In this document: in pieces, positions 1 to 8,519 of the stretch | How the letters are laid out: every line of letters starts with the position of its first letter | How positions within the stretch are numbered: position 1 is the first letter of the stretch | From: Carex sylvatica | Taxonomy: Eukaryota > Streptophyta > Magnoliopsida > Poales > Cyperaceae | Assembly (NCBI GenBank): GCA_964058845.1 | Contig: CAXKVR010000945.1 | Coordinates: 1 to 41,563 of the forward strand | Direction of reading: 5' to 3' | Length of the DNA: 41,563 nt | Notes under the pieces: generated by a model | Told to the model about the DNA's origin: nothing | What the model saw: the letters and a program-made list of their open reading frames with translations, nothing else | Database searches by the model: none | Position numbers and translations under genes: made by a program

Positions 1-373
1 TTTTGTTTACACTGTAAAGTCCTATATGGCAATTATATTGTATTAAATAATAGAGTCAAAGCAAGAGAAGCACAGTGAGAACTGAGATTGGTACTGAGGT
101 CATACCGAACCCTTAAAATATTATTTATACTGAAGTCATCACCATAATCTGTCAATCCTTGCATGGTATCAGGCTAACAGCCTTGTAATTTTGATTTTTT
201 TTTTCACCAATGCAGATCAAAGGCTTGGTTGTTGTTGTTGTAATGCAGATCAAAGGCTACTCTTTGTTCTTTTTTCTCTTTTGCTTATACCATTTGCAAC
301 AATGAATGATTTAAACCAACATTTCGAAGCAAAATTTATCCGTATAAGGTGAAAAAAATTTAGGCCGCAATAC
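1..373 (-). other. Intron (or start of 3' region) of the THO4 gene
   Basis: AT-rich, no open frame with ALY-like glycine/arginine sequence on the minus strand. A donor (AAG before GT) ends exon 4 at 374, so this stretch should be intron 4. No acceptor with a convincing coding continuation was found. Confidence 0.6.
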
Positions 374-2124
374 CTTGTAGAGGCACTGGCATTGAGATTT
401 CCAAAACCCCCAGCAAACGGCAAAGGCGCAACAACATGAGGAATAAGAGGAGGAGGTGCCGGGAAATGCATGCCGACAATCTCGATTTTCATCGGTTTTT
501 CATCGAGCAAAACGCCGTCGTATCTCTTGACAGCCGCAAGTGCATCCGCATGCCTTGCAAACACCACTTCAGCAGTTCCCTGTAAAATTAGTTAAAGAAA
601 AATTATGAAAACAAAAATCTCAAATATCTTAAACAAGACATGTGACTGTCAAGATGTATGAATTCATCCATAGATGAGTTTATACAGTATTTGCTTGTTT
701 TGGAGGGATCACAAGACATTTTTAGGTTTTACATAGATGAATTTATTTTTACTTGACATTTTCTTTTCATTTGCTTTCATGTGTTTTAGATGAGCAAGAG
801 AAGGAAATCTACCTTGGACCTCCCGCTCTTATCGTAGTTAATTGAGTACCGCCTTATACCACCAACCTCTGAAAAAAGTTCCTGCATATCAAAGCAAAAT
901 ATAAATTTATAATAAGAAATCAATATAGAAATAAGACCAGAAGCTTGTTAGTACTTATGAAGAGAAAATTTGACGTAACAACAACATTCCTTAAATATCT
1001 TTAGATTTGTTGAAGTGAATATTCTGAGATGTCTTTATAAACACATAATAATGAATATTCAAGGTACTTTCATAGTTTAAAAATAAATCCTTTTAATGAA
1101 CTTTTAGTAACAACTAATGATCAATAAGGCTTATGCAAACCATTTGTTCTTACCTGGATGTCCTCATTGGAAACTCCATAATCAAGATTTGAGACTAACA
1201 GCTTTGTGCTAAGTTCAATTGCCAAGCTCCTTTCAGCCACTGGTGCTACCGCAACAACGGGACCCACCATATCCCCCATCTCTTCTTCTGTATACAAATC
1301 ATGCTCCCACAAAGTATCAGGTGCCTACACCCAATTCACAGTATTGCGTTTTAAATAGAAAAAATATAAATATATTTATCAGATATGCACCTTATGTCTT
1401 TTCTATGTACAAATATTTTTTTTTACAATACAGAATTATGATCTCATTAAACTTAAAAATATCATGTACATAAATTAAACAAAAATGCAAGGGGGAATAT
1501 CATGTATACCCCTCAAAAACTTTGAAATTACGTATTTCCCTTTGTAAAATTCATATTATTATTATTTACTCTTCTAAATTTCAAGAACTCACGAGTCACA
1601 AATTTACCCATTTTATTGTATTTTCTATTAAAATTAATTTTAAATTTATAAAGTACCTATTGTACACTTTATTAAGAAAAATAAGAAATACGAAGCATGT
1701 TTAAGAAATATGATATTATGATGGAAATACGTAATTTCAAAGGTTTTTTAGGGTATACATGACCCCAAAATGTAAACAAATGCACTATCATTCACTGTAA
1801 ACGAGTGCGAGTGCGAGTGCGAGACCAAGACAAGTATAAAACTATAAATATAGCTCTTGAGAAAATGCACCTTTTGGAAACGGGCCTTGAGCCTTATTTC
1901 CAAAGAAAAAAATGCACCTTGTGGAACTGGGAGTAGGGCCTAAGGCGATCCGTACGCCACTTAGGTATCCGGCGAGCGGGGCCAGAAGCACCTCTTAGGT
2001 CAGAGCTTCCTCCGGCAGTGTCCCGGCGACCACCGACACGGCCACCTGGCGAAGTAGCGGAGGATAGTGGTTTCCGGTTCTGTCTGATCAGATCGTCCAG
2101 ACTCATGTCCAGTGTGTTCGCCAT
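374..2124 (-). CDS. THO4: THO complex subunit 4 / ALY-REF mRNA export adaptor, first four exons (3' part outside window)
   Basis: Exons on the minus strand: 1918-2124, 1154-1324, 813-881 and 374-579, all with GT-AG borders (phases 0, 0, 0, then 2), giving 217 residues. The N-terminus MANTLDMSLDDLIRQNRK is the UAP56-binding motif of ALY proteins. Exons 2-4 make one RRM, with LLVSNLDYGVSNEDIQ as the RNP2 region and GTAEVVFARHADALAAVKRY covering RNP1, ending MKIEIVG. ALY proteins bind nascent mRNA through TREX and recruit the export receptor, in the nucleus. The start at 2124 was chosen because it begins the conserved motif; an in-frame ATG upstream would add residues the family lacks. The glycine/arginine-rich C-terminus and final UAP56 motif are not seen in bases 1-373, so the last exon or exons lie beyond the window. 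The N-terminal linker is short and has few RGG repeats. Paralogue assignment within the THO4A-D group is not attempted. Confidence 0.9.
1491..1766. mobile_element. 276-bp MITE in intron 1 of THO4, 9-bp target duplication
   Basis: The ends are inverted repeats of about 45 bp. The left end reads GGGGGAATATCATGTATACC and the right end, on the other strand, reads GGGGTCATGTATACCC; both run on into AAAAACTTTGAAATTACGTA-like sequence. The flanks are AAAATGCAA (1482-1490) and AAAATGTAA (1767-1775), a 9-bp duplication with one mismatch. A 9-bp duplication is typical of Mutator-like elements. It contains no coding capacity, so it is non-autonomous. The family name is unknown to me. Confidence 0.75.
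1800..1824. repeat. Short GAGTGC hexanucleotide repeat in THO4 intron 1
   Basis: The unit GAGTGC is repeated about three times, followed by a partial copy. It lies between the MITE and exon 1 of THO4, within the intron. Confidence 0.6.
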
Positions 2125-2288
2125 CTCTCTCTCCAACTGAGAAGGGAGAGCGGGGAGAAGTGAAGAGGCACTGAGGCAGGTTTGCAGAATTACAGTAAAG
2201 AAAGCACAATTCAATTGCATTGCTGTTGCCACTTCCTGGTCCCAACTACAAGACATGAAATTAAATGAAAAAGATCCCAAACAATAAA

Positions 2289-2362
2289 GGTGTCGTGGTG
2301 TAGTTGGTTATCACGTCAGTCTAACACACTGAAGGTCTCCGGTTCGAACCCGGGCGACGCCA
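2289..2362 (+). tRNA. tRNA-Val (anticodon AAC)
   Basis: A 74-nt cloverleaf can be folded by eye. The 7-bp acceptor stem is GGTGTCG with CGACGCC plus discriminator A. The D arm is GTGTAGTTGGTTATCAC. The anticodon stem TCAGT/ACTGA closes the loop CTAACAC, whose anticodon AAC reads GUU valine codons. The T arm is TCCGG-TTCGAAC-CCGGG. The internal A and B boxes are intact, no intron is present, and a TTTTT terminator follows at 2368-2372. It sits 165 bp upstream of the THO4 start codon in the opposite orientation. Confidence 0.95.
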
Positions 2363-2367
2363 TTTCA

Positions 2368-2372
2368 TTTTT
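2368..2372 (+). terminator. RNA polymerase III terminator of tRNA-Val
   Basis: A run of five T residues begins six bases after the discriminator base, the expected place for pol III termination. Confidence 0.8.
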
Positions 2373-3434
2373 ACTTCCAATACTTTATGAATCCGAATCA
2401 CCCCAGTCCCCAGGTACCAAGTGGTGAATCTAGACCGTTTATGTCACTTGGCACGAATCTCAAAGTAGACCCCTACAGCTACTAGATTGCTGAATGGGAT
2501 TAATCTGGGCCGTTCATTCTTCTCAATTTCAAGAGAAAATGCAACAACTTTTTGTTCATAAAAGTACTTTAATCAGGTAGTGGAAGAAATTAATTCTCTC
2601 GTTACGTACGAAGCTACAGCCACGCAGGGGCCTACTCCTGAATTTTAAAAAACGCTACCATACTCGTGTATACTTGGGTTAGATTTGAGTTTTGTCTATT
2701 CCTTAATTTAAATTTTGCCCACCTCTGAACTGGGTCTCAATTCTCTGTGAATAAGTCGGGGAACAGTTGATTTAGAAACTTTATCAGAAGATTGTTGGTT
2801 TACGATTTGGGACAAAATGGCGAAGTGTTTTGGAGGAGGAGGCGTGCTGTTGGGAAAGGGGTATTGTTCATTTGATTTTTGATTATAGAGTTGTTTCACA
2901 ATAGACCAGGTTCACTTGTATGAACTGAGTACATTTGTTTTCCCATTCTATTTCTAAATTACGGTGCTTAGGTGCTCCCAACGTAGTGGGTCAATTTCAT
3001 ATATTTTCATGAATTGCCACATTAGTGGTCATAAAAACATACCATGCAAAACATAATACAAACTAGTGGATTCTTACCTGTGTCCACTGACTTCTTTATT
3101 TCCTATATAGTTTTTCTTTAATTTAGAATGTTATGTATATGCTAGATATTACTTATCAATTAATTAGTATATTACAGATTCTTTTGTCTCAATATATTTG
3201 AACAAATTATTTTTTTTCTATGTTTTTCTTTTAATTTTAGTACAACAATTTTTTTTTTCTATTATGTGTGAGAGTTCATTTGATTTTTATTTTTATTTCA
3301 TAGTCAACTTATCGATTCTACTAAGAAAGAGTGTGTTAACAATTTTAATATTTAAAAAGAAAAATATAAATAATAAAATAATAATTAATTAATAATATTT
3401 ATTTTCTATCTCTGATTAAAATTCTAGTTACGTC
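2373..3434. other. AT-rich intergenic sequence, nothing recognised
   Basis: Short open frames in this stretch have no family features, splice context or composition change. Segments around 2415-2520 (CTAGACCGTT, CTGGGCCGTTC) faintly recall the MITE family seen at 8.2 and 16.7 kb, but I could not align them convincingly. Confidence 0.5.
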
Positions 3435-3449
3435 ACTGTAGTCTAACTC

Positions 3450-3599
3450 GAGAACTAGCCTTTGGTCTAGTGACAAAGGCACATGGTCTCTATGTGATAG
3501 GTCATGAGTTTGAAATCCGAATGGGGGAAATCATTTATTATAATATTAAGGTTATTAAATAGTTGGGTGGCTTGACCTCCAACCTTTACTAAAAAAAAA
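3450..3599 (+). mobile_element. tRNA-derived SINE with perfect 15-bp target duplication
   Basis: The pol III A-box-like stretch TTTGGTCTAGTGACAAAGG (about 3461-3479) and B-box-like stretch GAGTTTGAAATCC (about 3507-3519) are spaced as in tRNA-derived plant SINEs. The element ends in CAACCTTTACT followed by an A-tract. The target duplication ACTGTAGTCTAACTC is identical at 3435-3449 and 3600-3614. It is about 150 bp, a normal length for such SINEs. A relative lies on the minus strand at 25.2 kb with the same tail CTTTACT before its A-tract. Confidence 0.88.
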
Positions 3600-3614
3600 A
3601 CTGTAGTCTAACTC

Positions 3615-4255
3615 ACTAATATCCTAAAGATCACAATCCTTTTGAACTTTTTGTGCAACGATTTGGGTTAATTAGAATTAGAGTGTTGCATGGAACAATG
3701 AAAATTTTTGTTAACTATATATATTTGTCTATATATGTTCGCCTACCTCTGACAAAATTCCTAGCTTTACCACTGCATTGCTAAATTATTGCAAAATCAA
3801 AGAATCCCCGAATTTTACTTGATTTACGGTATGCCACTCAAAATCTAGAGTAAAATCAGATTTGATGAGCATAACTTTAAAATATATTGATTTGACTTCA
3901 AAACAATGGATCCAAATCGTTCAAAACTAATCTACTTCATAACTGATATGTCATTTACTTTTCTCATATAATCACCAACAATTAACGCTTAGAGATAGTA
4001 ACACCAACTTAAGTAGTTATATACGGACAGGAATAAGCTTACTGAAAAAGAGTAAGATACATTTTTTTTTCAAGTTAAAAAGAGAAGGAAGAAGTCACGA
4101 ACACATACACATGAATGAGATTAATTAGACTTACTCATCCTAAACAAGAAGGAACCTCGTATATAAAGGTTTTGCGAGGTTGCTACGAAGTTGACTCACA
4201 GCAGTTTTCTCTTATAATATACCATAATCTTCTGAGTTTGACTCTAACTTCTATA
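3615..4255. other. AT-rich intergenic sequence, nothing recognised
   Basis: No gene, RNA or repeat could be supported between the SINE and the hairpin element at 4256. Confidence 0.5.
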
Positions 4256-4406
4256 GGTCCTGTTCAGTAGCCTAATAGGAAATAGAAATATGAATCAAAA
4301 CTTTTGAAATGATTTTTATTGTTCACGTGGAAAAAAGAAAATTCAGTTCGAGTAAATTTTTTTTCCACGTGAACAGTAACTTTCTTTTTATTGTCAAACA
4401 TGGCCT
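4256..4406. mobile_element. Probable hairpin MITE with perfect inner inverted repeat
   Basis: The arms GTTCACGTGGAAAAAA (4321-4336) and TTTTTTCCACGTGAAC (4359-4374) are perfect inverted repeats around a 22-bp loop. The outer ends, GGTCCTGTTCAGTAGCC on the left and GGCCATGTTTGACAATA on the other strand at the right, resemble each other and the ends of hAT-type plant MITEs. No target duplication was found, so the outer borders are approximate. Each arm contains a palindromic CACGTG (G-box) motif. Confidence 0.55.
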
Positions 4407-5615
4407 TAAATTGAAAAGAAAGAAATTGGTTTTGTGCGAGTGTGCCAGCTGCAATTCTGTTTATTTGCAAGTGATACTATATAATGAAAGTTTATTTGTT
4501 GGATCCGGCAAAAGACATAAATTATCTCGACTGTCTCAACCCCTATTATCACTATAAACACTAATTAGCTAGGAAACAAATATTCCCATAAGTTAATTGT
4601 ACAAAATAAATAAATTAAGCATGTAATTTGACCTCATTCATGTTTAATCCACACAGTATGAAAATCTGGCTCCCCCCTGAATGGCAATCCAATGCTACAA
4701 TTTAATTGTCTTTGTGCGTTCTGTTTTTTATAATCATCATTACCATGGAATAAGATTATCAACTATATGTAAAAAGAAGATGTTTGTAAAGTTTTTCACT
4801 TTTTGATATGCAAATTTAACAACAGGATCAACTATCTTGCCAAAATTGGTTTACAACTTTTAATCAAATTAATCGATATTACCTAAACGGTTCAAAATAA
4901 ATAAAGTATATGATGTTAGTTATTTTAGTATTTTAATATTTTATAAATTGCAGATTTTGTGGTTTTGTGTTATTTTTTTTTTTTTCGGACAACTGCTTTT
5001 TTATACATTGTTCTATTTTGCGAGATATTTATTTTTAAAATGTATTTTGAAGTGTTGAGATCCTACTAAATGCTATAATGTTATCCTTATATTAATTGTT
5101 CTAACGCAATTTGTTAAAATTAGAATCCGGCTATTACGCAACGTTAACATTTCAGCTTAATTGTTAATAATTTTTAAAAGATATCGGATAAATGTCAAAT
5201 AATTAATTTAAACTGTTCAAATTAATTTCTGCAAATTATGTGTTTACATATAAAATTTATAAATATACAAACTTATTTAGTTTTTTTTTTTTTTTTTTTA
5301 AATTCACTTAGACAATCAAATCAATACAAATATTATCTTCAAAATAATAGCTAAATAATATATTTTAGAATAATCATTTTAGTACCCACACTTCCGTCCC
5401 CGCACCGTCCCCGTATATTTTCCAACTCAGTCAACCTTCTAATTTGACCATCCTAACTAACGACTTTCTAAAATAGACTATCTCTTTCTCTTCCCCCACC
5501 TCCATTAGCAATATAAATCGACTCCCAATCTGATCCGCTTGCAGAGAAAATAAAAAATTATCAGATCGTGTCGACGGCCTCTGCAACCCGAATTACCTCT
5601 ACCTCACCAGCTTCC
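4407..5615. other. AT-rich intergenic sequence with a GC-richer patch at its right end
   Basis: 4407-5390 is AT-rich with homopolymer runs. From about 5395 to 5615 the base composition becomes more balanced (pyrimidine-rich, then CG-containing) and stays so up to the LTR-like insertion at 5616. No gene was recognised. Confidence 0.4.
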
Positions 5616-7367
5616 TGTAGGGATTTCATGTGTATATCAAGAGGGTAAAAATCAATTTTTTTTAACTCAATACACAACGGATTTCATTTGTATTACAATT
5701 GCAAGCAATATTACGTTAAATAAATTCTTCTAGCATCTCATGTGCTTCAAATAAAATTAAATAAACTTATTTCTCATATAAGATGAGATAAGAATTCATA
5801 CTTAAAGAGATTATCAAATCTCTTGTTAGATGAAAGTCGATTTCCCTTCTAGATCTCTTGGAACCGCCGTTCTCTTAGAAACACCTCTTGGTTCACCTTG
5901 AATCTAAACAACGAACTAACACACCTCTTAGATAGATGGATGTGAAGTTCAAAACTTAGATCCAACCACCTCTTGATCTTCAAATCAACAAACTATTTGA
6001 TTTCTTGGTGGCTAAACCTAACAAGAGAAGATGAGAGAGCAAGCTTCTCAACTTTTGGCCAAGGAGAAGAAGAAAAATGGCTCCTGAAATTTGATCAATT
6101 TTAGCTACGTTTTTGGCAGAAAAATTAGCTCCATTTTCCTTAATTACACCTCCTTTAATAGGCAAGGGCTAGGGCATCCATTTGTGTAATGTTTAAATTA
6201 ATTACACACATGCCACTAGCCTTGTTTTGCCATTTTATGCTCTCTTTAATCTCATCTTGTGATTGATTTAATAAATTAATTTATGAACAAATAATATTAT
6301 TCATATTATTCTATTATACAATATTTAGATTATTCTTATAATGCATTCAAACATTATACTAAATAATATTTGCATAACTTCATAAATTTATTTATGGTCT
6401 AAGCATGGCATATTATGACATTTTATTTTAGCATTTCATCTCATGTATTTTATTTTATACATCACTATGAAATGTAAAATACTTGTTGTTTCTTTTCAGT
6501 TGGTGTGGCCGTATAGAGGATCTATGTCATCTTGGCAATAATATAAAACTTTATATTATTGACTATAAGAGGTTCTATCATTACATTATAGTTATCCAAA
6601 CGACATAGTAATCATTTACTCAATCTACTAATTTCGTGTCTATCCTTGTCACATGATATTATGAATAATATGCAAAATAGGATCGTGTCATTTTTGCATT
6701 ATATTCGTTTTCTTGGTCTCTCAAGTGAATTATAATTATAACTACATCAGTTATATTGCATGCGATATAATTTCACTTTACCAAGGGACCCAGTAGTATC
6801 ATAACTCAAATTGAGGGACAATGATAATATTAACATATAGATTTCTTCCGCACAAGTTGTACACAACGAGCTACTATTTTATTTCTGTCACAAGATAATA
6901 TTTAAATAGCAATCACATTATATACTTCTCATGTGAAAAATCTACACATCTCATATCTAAGATTATAAAGACACAATGAAAATATTAATGACACAAAACA
7001 CAATCCATATAATGTTTCATTCATTTAGGTCATGTTCAATATATAAAATACACATTTTATATATTTATATCATTAAATGATAATCCCTTATCCACATTTA
7101 TAGAACTACAATGTACTTTTAATCAACATGATAATCTTCATCGGTAATTAATGTTTCTCCTTAATTACCACGATTGTGAACTTATTTAGTGATTAAATAT
7201 TTCTCATCTTAGGAGTTCTATGATTCAAGACCAAGAGCATCTTCTTGAATACTTCCAAAGATATAACATATAAATCTCAAGGAACAATAATACATAATAA
7301 TATTCAAAATTATGAACAATATATAAATCATTACAAAAATGATAACTTTCAAAACACATATCTTTCA
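5616..7367 (-). mobile_element. Probable solo LTR of a retrotransposon, antisense, about 1.75 kb
   Basis: On the minus strand the segment can start TGAAAGATATGTG and end CCCTACA, consistent with TG...CA termini. It carries a TATA-like CCTATTAAAGGAGG at about 6150-6165 and then a leader-like stretch, as an LTR promoter would. The flanks are CTTCC (5611-5615) and CCTCC (7368-7372), a 5-bp duplication with one mismatch. No internal retrotransposon coding sequence is attached, so it would be a recombined solo LTR. GC-richer sequence on both sides reads as one piece when the segment is removed. The superfamily cannot be fixed; the length would suit a Copia element of the Angela type. Confidence 0.4.
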
Positions 7368-8170
7368 CCTCCGACTGCGCGGCTCCTGCGTGCTTCCTCT
7401 ACTCGCCACCTCTTTTTGGCATTATAGGCATTAATACTTTGTTACATTTATGTTAATACTTAATTGGATATATATCTACATTACTTATAACAGATATTAA
7501 TACTTTTCATATGTAATATATAAAATGTTGAACTGATAAATAATTTTCATTTTATTGTTCAATATCAGAATGAATATTCATCTAAATGTGTATTTTTGAG
7601 ATAATTTATGCATACAAGATAAATAATTTTTATTTTATAATAACTGTATAATTATAAACACTTTTTGAGATTGCTATAAGCACAACGTAGTATAGATATA
7701 AATATTTTTAATACTTAGATATTAATATTTTCAGTCTCCACATGCAGTTATGGTTCCCCATATCATTTGAGTGGTTCTTAATGCGGATACGACGTCAGAA
7801 ATTTTAAAAAAAAAGTGCGGGTACGATTATTTAAAAATAATTAATTTATTATTTGCATTGTTTACTATATAGATATAAATACATGTGTTCTTTAGACTAC
7901 ATACTTTAAAATTTGACTATTAATATTAAAAAAAATTATAAACTTGAAGTGGTTGCAGTTCTCACAAACAGTTATGACAGTTTAGATACAGGTACGGATA
8001 CAGCTTAGATGCAGGTAAAACTGCAGGTACGGATACAGCTTAGATGCAGGTACTGTGCGGATACAGCTTCCTATATTTTATTAGAGTAATTAACTGATTT
8101 ATCTTTTCAATTTTTTATTCACTACGCGCCTGTACTGCTGTACAGAACTGCGCCACGATTACCCCGCTCC
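7368..8170. other. Intergenic sequence upstream of the ZFC3H1-like gene
   Basis: Begins with a GC-richer patch (7368-7430), then AT-rich sequence. The only structure seen is the short tandem repeat at 7991-8070, listed separately. Confidence 0.5.
7991..8070 (+). repeat. 35-bp tandem repeat, two copies plus a partial third
   Basis: The unit contains GGTACGGATACAGCTTAGAT, starting at 7991 and again at 8026. A third partial copy with GCGGATACAGCTTCC follows. Related GCGGATACG / GCGGGTACG words occur at about 7785-7825. Confidence 0.7.
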
Positions 8171-8175
8171 CATCC

Positions 8176-8352
8176 GTATTCATATTACCTAAAGTAACTC
8201 AAATTTTGAGTTAAGATCCATACCGTCAGATCTACTTTGACACGAATATTGAAGTGAACCCGCGCATTCTACTTCGAGTCGGATTGGCCCAGATTCTGAT
8301 CGGGCGGTCCTAATATAAATTCAAATTTGAGTTACTTTAGGGATCTGAATTG
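8176..8352. mobile_element. MITE (family A, copy 1) in the promoter region of the ZFC3H1-like gene
   Basis: Inverted ends: CCTAAAGTAACTCAAATTTT at 8188 and the reverse complement AGTTACTTTAGG ending at 8342, with the similarity reaching slightly further out. The interior carries ATCTGGGCCAAT and ATCGGGCGGT (on one or other strand), also present in the copy at 16662-16834. The flanks share CATCC (8171-8175 and 8353-8357), a short and uncertain target duplication. It ends about 170 bp before the start codon of the downstream gene. Confidence 0.7.
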
Positions 8353-8379
8353 CATCCCAGGACCCTGATCTTTCTTTCT

Positions 8380-8489
8380 TTTTAGGCCCTCTCTTTTAAT
8401 CTCTCCCTCTTTCTCGTATTGCCGTAAGCCCGTAACTGGAAACCCCCTCAAAAGACGCACGCACGGAGAGAGAATTTGGAATTAGGGTT
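8380..8489 (+). promoter_or_regulatory. Pyrimidine-rich core promoter/leader with a telo-box-like motif
   Basis: The stretch 8380-8415 is almost entirely C and T, like the Y-patch of plant housekeeping promoters. TTAGGGTT at 8482-8489, a telo-box in reverse, lies in the leader, and AAACCCTAG recurs inside exon 1 at 8558-8566. No clear TATA box was seen. This fits a constitutively expressed RNA-processing gene, but function is inferred from motif only. Confidence 0.4.
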
Positions 8490-8519
8490 ATAGAAGGACA
8501 CTGCTCCAATCGAGCAGCC

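Noticed and set aside
1894..2280. In-frame upstream ATG at 2280 as the THO4 start
   Set aside because: It adds 52 residues not found in ALY proteins, whereas the ATG at 2124 begins exactly at the conserved MANTLDMSLDDLI motif.
4264..4557. Overlapping frames on both strands across the hairpin at 4321-4374
   Set aside because: Their sequence mirrors the inverted repeat and A/T-rich flanks; no protein features.
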